Shown here: positions 34,867-43,850 of the stretch, in pieces | How positions within the stretch are numbered: the stretch's first letter is position 1 | How the letters are laid out: each line of letters starts with the position of its first letter | Assembly: GCF_003435815.1 (NCBI RefSeq) | Contig: NZ_QTUV01000010.1 | Location: forward strand, 1-64,000 | Length of the DNA stretch: 64,000 nucleotides | Direction: 5' to 3' | Source: Dorea sp. AM10-31 | GTDB taxonomy: Bacteria > Bacillota > Clostridia > Lachnospirales > Lachnospiraceae | Notes under the pieces: model-generated | The model's database searches: none | What the model was told of the DNA's origin: nothing | What the model saw: only the letters and a program-made list of their open reading frames with translations | Made by a program: the position numbers and the translations under genes

Positions 34867-35416
34867 CTGTCTGTTCCCCGTCTTCTATTACATTTGCATG
34901 AAACCGGCATACACGGTCACCAGTAGCCCAGCAGTCTACTTCAATGGCTTCATATGGCCTATCTGTATATACAGATAAAATTCCGGAAATAAATCCTTCA
35001 TCATAATTACATACAGTCTCGCCAAGAATCGGAAGTCCTGAACAGTCCGCATCTTCCGATACGGTCAATATGATTTTCCCGCTCTTTTCTTCTATACTTT
35101 CAATTCTTAAAACACCAATCTTAAATTCTTCCAGTTTTCGCTGTAACTCACTCAGAAATGAATCCAGTGGCTGGTCGAGATTCATCATATTCTTTGCAAA
35201 ATATTCACCGGATTTGCGTCCTGCTTTCCGAAAAATCTCTATCTGCTTTTCTTTTCCGAAATTATTTACAAGCTCTTCTTTGATCGAATATTCCAACATC
35301 CGGTATACTGTTACCGGAAGCATATCCCCAAGATTGCCCCGTCCATTTTCATTAAACTGCAAATATTCTTCAAATGAAATAGGACTGCGGTCCCCCATAA
35401 AAATATTATTACTCAT
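34856..35416 (-). CDS. V4R domain protein
   Basis: A 186-aa protein with a 4-vinyl reductase (V4R)-type domain in its C-terminal half: NYDEGFISGILSVYT and the hallmark EVDCWATGDRVCRFHANVIE (about residues 155-175), where cysteines could bind a metal or small molecule. V4R domains are small-molecule or redox sensors, often paired with signalling outputs. Its stop overlaps the start of the diguanylate cyclase gene, so the two are probably coupled and work as sensor and output. The ligand is unknown. Confidence 0.85.
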   Translation of the reverse strand: MSNNIFMGDRSPISFEEYLQFNENGRGNLGDMLPVTVYRMLEYSIKEELVNNFGKEKQIEIFRKAGRKSGEYFAKNMMNLDQPLDSFLSELQRKLEEFKIGVLRIESIEEKSGKIILTVSEDADCSGLPILGETVCNYDEGFISGILSVYTDRPYEAIEVDCWATGDRVCRFHANVIEDGEQTDET

Positions 35417-35600
35417 TGTCCTTCTGTATTTCCTCTCTAGACTCTGTGCAAATGTACATCCAGATTTAGTATATCATTATCAAAAACAAGATTCAACGTA
35501 ATGTTGCCAAAAATATCATGTGAAAGATTTTACATAACTCTGGATATTTTCACCGTATTTCTGTATAATGGATAGCAGATTTAAAGAGGAGGAATGAAAT

Positions 35601-36047
35601 ATGAGTAAAATCGATGAAGTCCGCGCTGACATGGTAAAAGCTATGAAAGCCGGTGATAAAGAAAGCAAGGAAACCTTATCTATGTTACTCGCAGCTCTTA
35701 AGAATAAAGCGATTGACAAACGTTCTGACCTGACCGCCGAGGAAGAAACTCAGGTTATCTTAAAAGAAATTAAACAGACTAAAGAAACTCTGGAAATGAC
35801 ACCTGCCGACCGCACTGAGATCATTGACGAGTGCAACAAACGTCTCGCAGTTTTAGAGCAGTATGCTCCAAAGATGATGGATGAAGCTGAGATCCGCGCT
35901 GTCATCGACGCGACACTTTCCGAAGTCGGAATCGAAGCACCTGAAGCAAAAGACAAAGGTAAGATCATGAAAGTTCTGATGCCAAAAGTCAAAGGCAAAG
36001 CCGACGGCAAACTGGTCAATGATATTTTAATGACTTATATGAACTAA
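35601..36047 (+). CDS. GatB/YqeY domain protein
   Basis: A 148-aa plus-strand protein of the YqeY family, which shares the C-terminal helical domain of GatB. It begins SKIDEVRADMVKAMKAGDK and ends GKADGKLVNDILMTY, covering the whole family. The role is unclear; binding to tRNA is suggested by homology to the Glu-tRNA amidotransferase subunit. AGAGGAGGA precedes the start, with a TATAAT box at 35564-35569. It is convergent with the PrsA-like gene. Confidence 0.92.
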   Translation: MSKIDEVRADMVKAMKAGDKESKETLSMLLAALKNKAIDKRSDLTAEEETQVILKEIKQTKETLEMTPADRTEIIDECNKRLAVLEQYAPKMMDEAEIRAVIDATLSEVGIEAPEAKDKGKIMKVLMPKVKGKADGKLVNDILMTYMN

Positions 36048-36110
36048 CCTGTCACCTTTTTTCAAATACCGTGACCGTAAAATGATCGGTTCTTAGTTCA
36101 TCGCCATAAT

Positions 36111-36146
36111 AAAAACAGCAGATACATCCGTACCTGCTGTTTTTTG
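36111..36146 (+). terminator. Shared terminator of yqeY and the PrsA-like gene
   Basis: AAAACAGCAG and CTGCTGTTTT arms with T-runs on both strands lie between the convergent genes, so it can act in both directions. Confidence 0.82.
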
Positions 36147-36220
36147 ATGCCAAAGTTAAAAGCCTGAAAAAGTACGAAGTACGAAACCATTTGCATGGCA
36201 TCTTTTGACTCTGATATCTT

Positions 36221-37291
36221 TTAATAATCAACATCTGTATTCGTCTGATCGTCCGTCTTCATATGTTCTGTATAAGGCTTCTCTTCTTTCTGCTTGATCC
36301 GCACACCGAGATTCGCATAAGAAATCGATCTCCATACTCTTTTGTGTATGCTGATATCCGCTTCCATCAGCCATTCATCTTTCGTCTGCTCATAAATCTT
36401 ATTCTTTCGCTGTGCAATCAATTTTTTCTTCTTATCCGCTGTTGCTTTTCTGTCTTTCAAGCTGACAAGCTTTGCTACATAACATCCCTCTTCTGTCTCA
36501 ACCACATCAGTAAGATCTCCCTTGGAAAGTTCATCTGCTGCCTTCACTAGCTTCTTGTCCGGCTTTATAGATGCGGAATCAAATGTCACTTCTTTATAAA
36601 TCTTCCCGGCATCCTGTGCCGCTTTCTCAAAATCCTTCTTCTCTTTTGCATGTTCCAGAAAAGCTTCTGCATCTGCTTTTGCCTGTCTCTTCTCAGCAGC
36701 GGAAAGTTCAAGTCCTTTTCCGGTCTCTTTCGTCTCTTTATAAGGGAACAGAACATATTGCATCCGCTTCTGTTTTGCCTCTTCATTCGTGACTTTCACA
36801 TCTGCTTTATCTTCTACTGCTTTTTTCACTTTACTCTCTACAGCCATCAGTGTAAGCAGGCGCTTTACTGTCTTTCTTTCACCGGACACCTGATTCTTAT
36901 TATGAAGCGCATTATCTTCATCAAATTCTCTGGCTGACTTCTCAATCACATCTTTTTCTGCCTGGGAGAGCGTCACCTTATATTCTTTCATATGCTCTTC
37001 CGATAACAGCATCGTCTCCAGATCTTCTATCACCTGTTCTTTGACTGCATCTTCATAATTATTGCCCTTTTCAGCACGGGATCCCCACATATCATTTCCC
37101 ATATATGCCGCATAGTAAGTCTCATATCCCGCCTGGATATATCTTGCATAAAATTCAGCAATATCAGCAGTTACATCAATCCCATTTACCGTTACTGCCG
37201 CATCTTTTCCACTCATTGATGAACTGCATCCGGTAAGCGTTGTGACTGCAAGCACTGCTGCGAGTATCACTGCTGTGATTCTTTTCTTCAT
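36221..37291 (-). CDS. PrsA/SurA-like foldase lipoprotein
   Basis: A 356-aa lipoprotein with a signal peptide ending in the lipobox LTGC (Cys about residue 22), so it sits on the outer face of the membrane. A SurA-N-like helical region with many Lys/Glu follows, then a region with the pattern of parvulin-type peptidyl-prolyl isomerases (MQYVLFPYKETKE, LSKGDLTDVVETEEGCYVAKLVS, about residues 180-285). The isomerase signature is weak, so it may act only as a chaperone. It follows mfd by about 100 bp but has its own promoter. Confidence 0.82.
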   Translation of the reverse strand: MKKRITAVILAAVLAVTTLTGCSSSMSGKDAAVTVNGIDVTADIAEFYARYIQAGYETYYAAYMGNDMWGSRAEKGNNYEDAVKEQVIEDLETMLLSEEHMKEYKVTLSQAEKDVIEKSAREFDEDNALHNKNQVSGERKTVKRLLTLMAVESKVKKAVEDKADVKVTNEEAKQKRMQYVLFPYKETKETGKGLELSAAEKRQAKADAEAFLEHAKEKKDFEKAAQDAGKIYKEVTFDSASIKPDKKLVKAADELSKGDLTDVVETEEGCYVAKLVSLKDRKATADKKKKLIAQRKNKIYEQTKDEWLMEADISIHKRVWRSISYANLGVRIKQKEEKPYTEHMKTDDQTNTDVDY

Positions 37292-37327
37292 ATCTTATTT
37301 CCCTTCTGCATTCTGATCGTTCTCTTA

Positions 37328-37357
37328 AGTATAGCTTAACATACCAGAATGAGTCAA
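37328..37357 (-). promoter_or_regulatory. Promoter of the PrsA-like lipoprotein gene
   Basis: -35 TTGACT (37352-37357), 18-nt spacer, -10 TATACT (37328-37333), about 37 bp before the start codon. Confidence 0.8.
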
Positions 37358-37389
37358 CCGGCTATTCCCGAATGATTATTAAGATTTTA

Positions 37390-40300
37390 TTAGTTTTGTA
37401 CCAGAATTCTTGCAATACCATCCAGAACCTTTGCTACAATCTCTGTTGGCATCGGTGGTTTTTCTCTTTTATTCCGAATCTTGTGAACATATACAAATGT
37501 ATAATTCTCTGCACGGAATGTAAGACTCCCCCGGAACAGTTCGATCAGCTTCGGAATCCTCTCTGGCTGTACTTTCGCATGTTCATACATTGTAAAGGTA
37601 TACATGTCACCTTTCTGTTCAATTGTCGTCACATAAAGCTTATGTGCTCTTGCTTTCAGTGCAGCAACTTCCAGAAGGGTACCAACTTTTTTCGGCGAAT
37701 CTCCAAAACGGTCGATCAGTTCTTCCTCCATATCTTCCCGTTCTTCGTCCGATTCGATTGCCGCGATCCTTTTATAAATATCCAGTTTCTGGTATTCATT
37801 CGGAATATAGGAATCCGGGATAAATGCATCTACATTCAGATCAATGGTTGTCGTAAAATCTTCTTCCTCCATCTCACCTTTTAACTGTTTGACTGCTTCG
37901 TTTAACATTTTACAGTACAGATCATAACCGACTGCTTCCATATGCCCATGCTGTTCAGCTCCAAGCAGATTTCCCGCTCCACGGATCTCCAGATCCCTCA
38001 TGGCAATCTTAAAACCGGAACCCAGATCTGTAAATTCCCGGATCGCCGCCAGTCGTTTTTCTGCTACTTCTTTTAAAAGTTTATTTCTTCTGTACAGTAA
38101 AAATGCGTATGCCATGCGGTTCGACCTTCCGACACGTCCACGAAGCTGGTAGAGCTGAGAAAGTCCCAGTCTATCCGCATCATGGATGATCATTGTATTG
38201 ACATTGGAAATATCCAGTCCTGTTTCAATAATTGTCGTAGATACAAGCACATCGATTTCCCCGTTAATGAAATCATACATGATCTTTTCCAGTTCATGCT
38301 CCCGCATCTGTCCATGTGCATATGCCACATTTACATCCGGTACAAGTTTCTGAATCCTACCTGCCACATCTGCAATATCTTCCACCCGATTATATACATA
38401 ATAAACCTGTCCCTGTCTGGCACATTCACGCTCAATCGCCTCACGTACCATTTCATCATTATATTCCATGACATAAGTCTGGATTGGCATACGCTCTTCC
38501 GGAGCTTCTTCCAGTACACTCATATCACGGATACCGATGAGACTCATGTGCAGAGTTCTTGGTATCGGTGTCGCCGTAAGCGTCAGCACATCGACATTTT
38601 CTTTCATTTTCTTGATCTTTTCTTTATGCTGCACACCAAAGCGCTGTTCCTCATCAATAATGAGCAATCCGAGATTTTTAAATTCCACATCTTCGCTCAG
38701 CACACGGTGTGTACCGATGACAATATCAACAAGCCCTTTTTTCAGATCCTGTATCGTCTTTTTCTGCTGCGACGGTGTACGGAATCGGCACATCAGATCC
38801 ACACGCACCGGAAATTCTTTCATACGCTGAACAAATGTATTGTAATGCTGCTGTGCAAGAATAGTTGTCGGGACGAGATAGACAACCTGCTTATCTTCCT
38901 GTACTGCTTTAAATGCCGCACGGATGGCAACTTCCGTTTTTCCATAGCCAACATCCCCGCAGATCAGACGATCCATGATCTTCTTGCTCTCCATGTCTTT
39001 CTTCACTGCTTCGATCGCATGCATCTGATCTTCCGTCTCTTCAAACGGGAACATCTCTTCAAATTCCTGCTGCCATACCGTATCCGGTCCGTACACATAA
39101 CCTTCCTGGTTCTGTCTTACTGCATACAGTTCTACCAGATCTTTGGCGATAACCTTTACCGCACCGCGGACTCTTTTCTTCGTCTTCACCCATTCCTGGG
39201 AGCCGAGACGGTTAAGTTTCGGCTTCTTTGCATCCGCGCTGGCATATTTCTGGATCAGATCAAGCTGTGTTGCCGGAATATAAAGATTGCCGCCCTTGGC
39301 ATAGGCAATTTTCATGTAATCTTTGGTAATCTTATCAACCTCAATCTTTTCGATTCCCTGATAGATCCCAAGGCCGTGATTCTCATGTACAACGTAATCT
39401 CCCGGCTTCAGCTCAGAAAAGTTCTGGATCTTCCGTCCTTCATAAATTTTTCTTTTTTTCTTTTTCTTCGCCTTTCCGAAAATATCACTCTCTGCAATGA
39501 CTGTAAATTTCAGCATCGGATACTCATATCCTTCTGCAATATGTCCGTATGCTGTCATAATCTCTCCCGGTTTCACAAGCCTGTCCGAATCATCACTGTA
39601 ATAACTACTCAGATCATAATCTCTTAAGTCTTCGGCAAGACGTTTGGCACGCGTTCTTGAACCGGACAATAATACAACGCGGTATTTTCCTCTTTTCAAT
39701 CTTTTAAGATCCTGCGTCAGAAGTTCAAAGCTCCGGTTATATGGATTAACGCTCTTTGTCTGTAACTGGTAGGATTCCCGGAGTTCCAGCCCCGGTGCGC
39801 GCATTTCCAATGCCATAAATCCGACAGATGCATATCCATTCATCTTTTTTTTCAACTCTTCAACGGTATACATCCGCATCTCTTCATCCGAAACTTTGCA
39901 GCCATTCTCTACACGACGCTTCTGCGCTTCTACGAACTCTTCTTCCACGCCTTCGCCTTTTTCCAGAAGTCTTACTGGCTCATCCAGAAACAGGATTGTC
40001 TTTTCTTTTTCAAAATAATCAAGAAACGATACGCCTTTTTCTTCGTCAGTCGGATACTCTACTGCCGGATAAATGAACACTTCCGTCAGATTTTCGATTG
40101 AACGCTGTGTCTCCACATCGAAACTGCGGACAGAATCCACTTCATCCCCCCACAGTTCGATCCGTACAGGCAGATTCTCTGTAAGTGGATAAATATCAAT
40201 AATCCCTCCCCGAACGGCAAACTGACCGGGACCTTCAATCTGTACTTCTCTGTCATATCCAATCTTCACCAGTCGGTCTTCCAGTTCCTTCAGATCCAGT

Positions 40301-40731
40301 GTATCCGTATTCTTTATATGAATCACACGTTCACGGATCGTCTCTTTCGGAAGCAGCACATCCATAAATGCATCAAAACTCGTAACAACCGTCACCTGCT
40401 CCTTCTGAATAACCGCCTCCAGCACCTCCATTCGCTGCTTCACCAGCTCTTTACTTCTTATATCTGCCTGATAAAACAGAAAATCCTTTGACGGATACAG
40501 ATACACATCTTCCGAAAGCATCTTATACTCTTCATATAAAGCTCTCGCTTTTGACTCACTGGAACAGGCGATGACTCTGTAAGCGGAGCCATCGCCAAGT
40601 GCGTACATAAAATGTGTTTTCTGAGAAGTAACACACCCCGAAATGCATATCATCCCGGGGTTTTCTTTTCTTTTTTTATAAATATCTTCAAATTCCGCCA
40701 GCTCTCGTAACGGTTCTGTCAGCGCCTTCAT
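37390..40731 (-). CDS. mfd: Transcription-repair coupling factor Mfd
   Basis: DNA translocase that removes stalled RNA polymerase and recruits UvrA. The 1113-aa product has the UvrB-like N-terminal module (about residues 1-340), the RNA polymerase-interacting CarD-like domain ([20 protein letters not shown], about residue 450), the helicase core with Walker [12 protein letters not shown] (about residue 590) and DEEQ box [13 protein letters not shown], the TRG region ([18 protein letters not shown]), and the C-terminal autoinhibitory domain. The start lies 4 bp after pth, whose stop overlaps the ribosome-binding site. Confidence 0.97.
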   Translation of the reverse strand: MKALTEPLRELAEFEDIYKKRKENPGMICISGCVTSQKTHFMYALGDGSAYRVIACSSESKARALYEEYKMLSEDVYLYPSKDFLFYQADIRSKELVKQRMEVLEAVIQKEQVTVVTSFDAFMDVLLPKETIRERVIHIKNTDTLDLKELEDRLVKIGYDREVQIEGPGQFAVRGGIIDIYPLTENLPVRIELWGDEVDSVRSFDVETQRSIENLTEVFIYPAVEYPTDEEKGVSFLDYFEKEKTILFLDEPVRLLEKGEGVEEEFVEAQKRRVENGCKVSDEEMRMYTVEELKKKMNGYASVGFMALEMRAPGLELRESYQLQTKSVNPYNRSFELLTQDLKRLKRGKYRVVLLSGSRTRAKRLAEDLRDYDLSSYYSDDSDRLVKPGEIMTAYGHIAEGYEYPMLKFTVIAESDIFGKAKKKKKRKIYEGRKIQNFSELKPGDYVVHENHGLGIYQGIEKIEVDKITKDYMKIAYAKGGNLYIPATQLDLIQKYASADAKKPKLNRLGSQEWVKTKKRVRGAVKVIAKDLVELYAVRQNQEGYVYGPDTVWQQEFEEMFPFEETEDQMHAIEAVKKDMESKKIMDRLICGDVGYGKTEVAIRAAFKAVQEDKQVVYLVPTTILAQQHYNTFVQRMKEFPVRVDLMCRFRTPSQQKKTIQDLKKGLVDIVIGTHRVLSEDVEFKNLGLLIIDEEQRFGVQHKEKIKKMKENVDVLTLTATPIPRTLHMSLIGIRDMSVLEEAPEERMPIQTYVMEYNDEMVREAIERECARQGQVYYVYNRVEDIADVAGRIQKLVPDVNVAYAHGQMREHELEKIMYDFINGEIDVLVSTTIIETGLDISNVNTMIIHDADRLGLSQLYQLRGRVGRSNRMAYAFLLYRRNKLLKEVAEKRLAAIREFTDLGSGFKIAMRDLEIRGAGNLLGAEQHGHMEAVGYDLYCKMLNEAVKQLKGEMEEEDFTTTIDLNVDAFIPDSYIPNEYQKLDIYKRIAAIESDEEREDMEEELIDRFGDSPKKVGTLLEVAALKARAHKLYVTTIEQKGDMYTFTMYEHAKVQPERIPKLIELFRGSLTFRAENYTFVYVHKIRNKREKPPMPTEIVAKVLDGIARILVQN

Positions 40732-40735
40732 ACTT

Positions 40736-41320
40736 TTATGCCTCCTTAGGCTTCACCTTACGGTTAAATTCATTCATAGCCGCTTCCATCTCACCGGCAA
40801 GGATCTTCTCCACAGCCTGAATTGCTTTCTGGTAGCCTTCTTCCATCTCTTTCCTCTCCGCCTTTGTAAAATGACTCAGCACATAATCGGCAAGGTCATA
40901 TTTTTTCGGTTTCTCTCCCACTCCGACCTTAATCCTTGGAAATACCTGGGTTCCCAGATGGGCAATAATATTTTTGATCCCGTTATGTCCTCCGGCACTT
41001 CCTTTCTTACGGATACGGATCTGTCCCGGCGACAGACTGATGTCATCATAAATGACGATCAGATCCTGTTCTTCATCTATTTTAAAATAATCAACCAGCC
41101 CCCCAATGCTCTCACCGCTCAGATTCATGTAAGTCTGCGGTTTTACAAGGAGTACTTTCTGTCCTTCTATGATTCCTTTACCGATATAGGCTCTGTTCTT
41201 ACGCCCGTCTACGGATATATTATATTTGTCTGCCAGTGCATCTATGACATCGAACCCGGCATTATGTCTGGTTCCTTCATACTGCATGGTAGGATTACCA
41301 AGTCCTGCAATTATATACAT
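40736..41320 (-). CDS. pth: Peptidyl-tRNA hydrolase
   Basis: Releases tRNA from peptidyl-tRNAs that drop off the ribosome. The 194-aa product has the start MYIIAGLGNPTMQYEGTRHN with the catalytic His, PQTYMNLSGES, VIYDDISLSPG with the catalytic Asp, and KGSAGGHNGIKNI. The ATG at 41320 has AAGGTGAG upstream; earlier ATGs in frame lack support. The pth-mfd order is common in Firmicutes. Confidence 0.96.
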   Translation of the reverse strand: MYIIAGLGNPTMQYEGTRHNAGFDVIDALADKYNISVDGRKNRAYIGKGIIEGQKVLLVKPQTYMNLSGESIGGLVDYFKIDEEQDLIVIYDDISLSPGQIRIRKKGSAGGHNGIKNIIAHLGTQVFPRIKVGVGEKPKKYDLADYVLSHFTKAERKEMEEGYQKAIQAVEKILAGEMEAAMNEFNRKVKPKEA

Positions 41321-41463
41321 ATGTTTCTCACCTTCCATTTTCTCTTTTAACATTCTACAGGAACTCTACTCATTTGTCACGGAAAAAATACATGTATATT
41401 TTTCCGTTTTTTTTCATACATTATAGAAAGCAAATAGAATCTATAATATACAGGAGGTCGCTG

Positions 41464-41898
41464 ATGAGTTCCAAAACTAAAATAATTGTACTGCATATGA
41501 GAGAAATTATATATACAGTCGTATTTGCTGTTCTTGCACTTATACTGATTTTACTTCTTTTCTTTATGTTCGGACCAAAAAAGGAAGAAAAAAAGACTTC
41601 CGGCCAGACATATACGCCGGGAACTTATTCTTCTTCCCTCACTTTAAATAATACAGATCTGGAAGTGGAAGTAACCGTTGACAGTTCCAAAATTAGTTCA
41701 ATCCGATTCACAAACTTAAGCGAATCTGTTACTGCCATGTACCCACTGATACAGCCCACTCTCGAAGAGATTGCCGACCAGGTCTACGAAAAACAGTCTT
41801 TAGAAAATATCTCCTACTCCAAAGACAATCCTTACACTTCCCAGATCATTATAAATGCAATACAAGAAGCGTTAGAAAAAGCCGCAGCATCCAAATAG
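41464..41898 (+). CDS. Membrane-anchored protein with FMN-bind-like domain
   Basis: A 144-aa plus-strand protein. Residues about 12-36 form one membrane anchor, followed by a short charged linker and an outside domain with the pattern YTPGTYSSSLTLNNTDLEVE, VTVDSSKISSIRF and a C-terminal helix. This recalls the FMN_bind fold, but I cannot see the flavin-attachment threonine motif with confidence, so the assignment is tentative. AGGAGG lies 5 bases before the start. It stands alone between divergent pth and the convergent small acidic protein. Confidence 0.6.
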   Translation: MSSKTKIIVLHMREIIYTVVFAVLALILILLLFFMFGPKKEEKKTSGQTYTPGTYSSSLTLNNTDLEVEVTVDSSKISSIRFTNLSESVTAMYPLIQPTLEEIADQVYEKQSLENISYSKDNPYTSQIIINAIQEALEKAAASK

Positions 41899-41908
41899 CT
41901 GCGGCTTT
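41878..41908 (+). terminator. Terminator overlapping the end of the FMN-bind-like gene
   Basis: AAAGCCGCAG and CTGCGGCTTTT pair around the stop codon region, giving a stem of about 10 bp with a short T-run. Confidence 0.78.
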
Positions 41909-41910
41909 TC

Positions 41911-42174
41911 CTATCCTTCTACGATCAAATAACGTCCCCCCGGAAGTACGAATACTTCAGATGCGTCTTCCAGTTCTTCAGAAGACATTCCTTCAACGTC
42001 AAGTCCCTCTTCTTCAAGAAATTCACGGACTTCATCAATATTCTCTACGATCGTTGCCATGCATTCCTCCAGAAAAGCTTCTGCTCCTTCCAGCGTCTCT
42101 GCCACCGGCTCGTCAAAAAGCTGTGACTGATTCTCCAGAAATGTTTTCAGACATTCCTCATCATACTCATACAT
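41911..42174 (-). CDS. Small acidic protein, unknown function
   Basis: An 87-aa, very acidic protein (MYEYDEECLKTFLENQSQLF ... FVLPGGRYLIVEG). Similar small proteins are conserved in Lachnospiraceae; I do not know a proven function, and any enzyme label would be unsafe. The ATG at 42174 is preceded by GGAAGGAGG. The frame extends to 42291 but overlaps the HAD gene. It follows that gene by 29 bp and is probably cotranscribed. Confidence 0.75.
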   Translation of the reverse strand: MYEYDEECLKTFLENQSQLFDEPVAETLEGAEAFLEECMATIVENIDEVREFLEEEGLDVEGMSSEELEDASEVFVLPGGRYLIVEG

Positions 42175-42203
42175 GCTCTTTTCCTCCTTCCTCTCATAGA
42201 CTT

Positions 42204-42851
42204 TTAAACATATGCAAGAAGATCTGCCGGCTTCGCGATCATATGCTCCGGATCTGCTTCTCTTAATTCCTGTTCGGAACGGAAGCCCCAAGTTACACTA
42301 ATCGTCTTAAGACCTGCATTCTTTCCCGTTTCTATATCCACTTCAGAATCTCCCACATACAGACATTCCGATGCCTCTGCACCCAGTACCTCCAGAATAT
42401 GCCATACACCATCCGGCGCGGGTTTTCTCCTAATTCCTTCCTGCTGCCCGGACACGTAATCAAACACTCCGTCACCAAAGATCTTACGCACAACCTTTAC
42501 CGCCTGTGCATGTGGTTTGTTGGATAATACGGCGAGTTTGATTCCTCTGTCTTTCAATGCTTCAAGCATCTTAACAATTCCTTCGTAAGGTGTTACATGA
42601 TATGTACAGTTCTCATCAAATATTCTTCCATAAACCTGCATTCCTTCTTCCAGCCGTTCTGCATTCTCATCACCGACAGCTGCCAGCGATTCTTCCATCA
42701 GACGTCTGGCACCATTTCCAACAAAAGTTCTGCACTGCTCTTTCGTAATCTCCGGCAATCCCATCTCTCTCAATGTGGCGCGTACGGAATATACAAGCGA
42801 TTCCAGAGTATCTGTAAGTGTTCCATCTAAATCAAAAATACAAGCTTTCAT
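42204..42851 (-). CDS. HAD-family phosphatase (phosphoglycolate phosphatase-like)
   Basis: A 215-aa HAD hydrolase with motif I CIFDLDGTLTDT, motif II LAVLSNKPH, the conserved Lys in RRKPAPDGV and motif IV YVGDSEVDIETGKNAG. The helical cap after motif I is of the subclass I, Gph-like type. The substrate cannot be named. The ATG at 42851 lies 10 bases after GGAGG. It is followed by a small acidic protein gene and preceded by sigG and a terminator. Confidence 0.88.
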   Translation of the reverse strand: MKACIFDLDGTLTDTLESLVYSVRATLREMGLPEITKEQCRTFVGNGARRLMEESLAAVGDENAERLEEGMQVYGRIFDENCTYHVTPYEGIVKMLEALKDRGIKLAVLSNKPHAQAVKVVRKIFGDGVFDYVSGQQEGIRRKPAPDGVWHILEVLGAEASECLYVGDSEVDIETGKNAGLKTISVTWGFRSEQELREADPEHMIAKPADLLAYV

Positions 42852-42929
42852 TTTCTTATGTCCTCCATGCAATTAATATAATAGTATGACCTGTTCTAAA
42901 ATGCAACTAAAAATTCCTTTCAATCTGCA

Positions 42930-42962
42930 ATCAAAAAGGAACGGAATCATTTTCCGTCCCCA
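42930..42962 (-). terminator. Terminator overlapping the sigG stop
   Basis: GGACGGAA and TTCCGTTCC pair with one bulged base, followed by TTTTTGATT, at the very end of sigG. Confidence 0.75.
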
Positions 42963-43732
42963 AGATAGCGCCGCATAATACGCAGTGCATTTTTTTCCAG
43001 TCTGCTGACCTGTGCCTGTGAAATTCCAATTTCATCCGACACTTCCATCTGTGTTTTTCCTTCAAAAAAGCGCAGATCAATGATATACCTCTCTCTTTCA
43101 TTTAAACGGTTCATTGCCGCTTCCAGTGACAGATTCTCAATCCATCTGTCTTCTTTATTTTTATGGTCACTGATCTGATCCATCACATAAAGTGCATCTC
43201 CGCCATCGTTATACACCGGCTCCTGCAGACTTACCGGTGTCTGGATTGCGTCCATCGCAAAGACAATATCTTCTTTCGATATGCCTACTTCTTTTGCAAT
43301 TTCCTGCACGGTCGGCTCTTTCTGATACTGTTTCATATAATTTTCCCTTGCGTAAATCGCTTTGTACGCTGTATCTCGCAGGGATCTGCTAACACGGATG
43401 GAATTGTTATCCCGCATATAACGACGGATTTCTCCAACGATCATCGGAACTGCATAAGTAGAAAACTTTACGTCCAATTCTGTATTAAAATTATTGATTG
43501 CTTTAATAAGACCGATACAGCCGATCTGAAATAAATCATCCGAGTTTTCACTGCTCGCAGAAAAGCGCCGGATCACACTCAGCACCAGCCTTAGATTTCC
43601 TTTGATATAAGCATCTTTCGCCTCTTCATCTCCTTCTTTTATACGCGCAAACAAAGCTTCCTTCTCCTTTTCACTCAGGATTGGAAGCTTTGCTGTATTC
43701 ACTCCACATATTTCTACTTTTCCCTGTGTCAT
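42947..43732 (-). CDS. sigG: Sporulation sigma factor SigG
   Basis: Late forespore sigma factor. The 261-aa sigma-70 family member has the SigG-type N terminus VEICGVNTAKLPILS, region 2 with NLRLVLSVIRRFSASSENSDDLFQIGCIGLIKAI, region 3 and region 4 with RERYIIDLRFFEGKTQMEVSDEIGISQAQVSRLE. GAGGAGG precedes the start. Upstream, GCATA at 43800-43804 followed 14 nt later by GGAGATGAT is a loose forespore (sigma-F/G) promoter candidate. It lies near spoIIGA-sigE as in other clostridia, but one gene intervenes. Confidence 0.95.
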   Translation of the reverse strand: MTQGKVEICGVNTAKLPILSEKEKEALFARIKEGDEEAKDAYIKGNLRLVLSVIRRFSASSENSDDLFQIGCIGLIKAINNFNTELDVKFSTYAVPMIVGEIRRYMRDNNSIRVSRSLRDTAYKAIYARENYMKQYQKEPTVQEIAKEVGISKEDIVFAMDAIQTPVSLQEPVYNDGGDALYVMDQISDHKNKEDRWIENLSLEAAMNRLNERERYIIDLRFFEGKTQMEVSDEIGISQAQVSRLEKNALRIMRRYLGDGK

Positions 43733-43850
43733 ATCGAGATCCTCCTCTACCAGATGTACTTTCTTTTCTAGTAGAAATCATCTCCATATCTACACACGTT
43801 ATGCGGTCTTAAGATAAAATAAAAAAACTTTTATCCCTTGACATTCTTTT

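Noticed and set aside
38182..39627. A 481-codon open frame on the plus strand
   Set aside because: It lies entirely antisense to mfd, whose domains and motifs are complete. The translation is rich in His, Cys and Phe, typical of a shadow frame.
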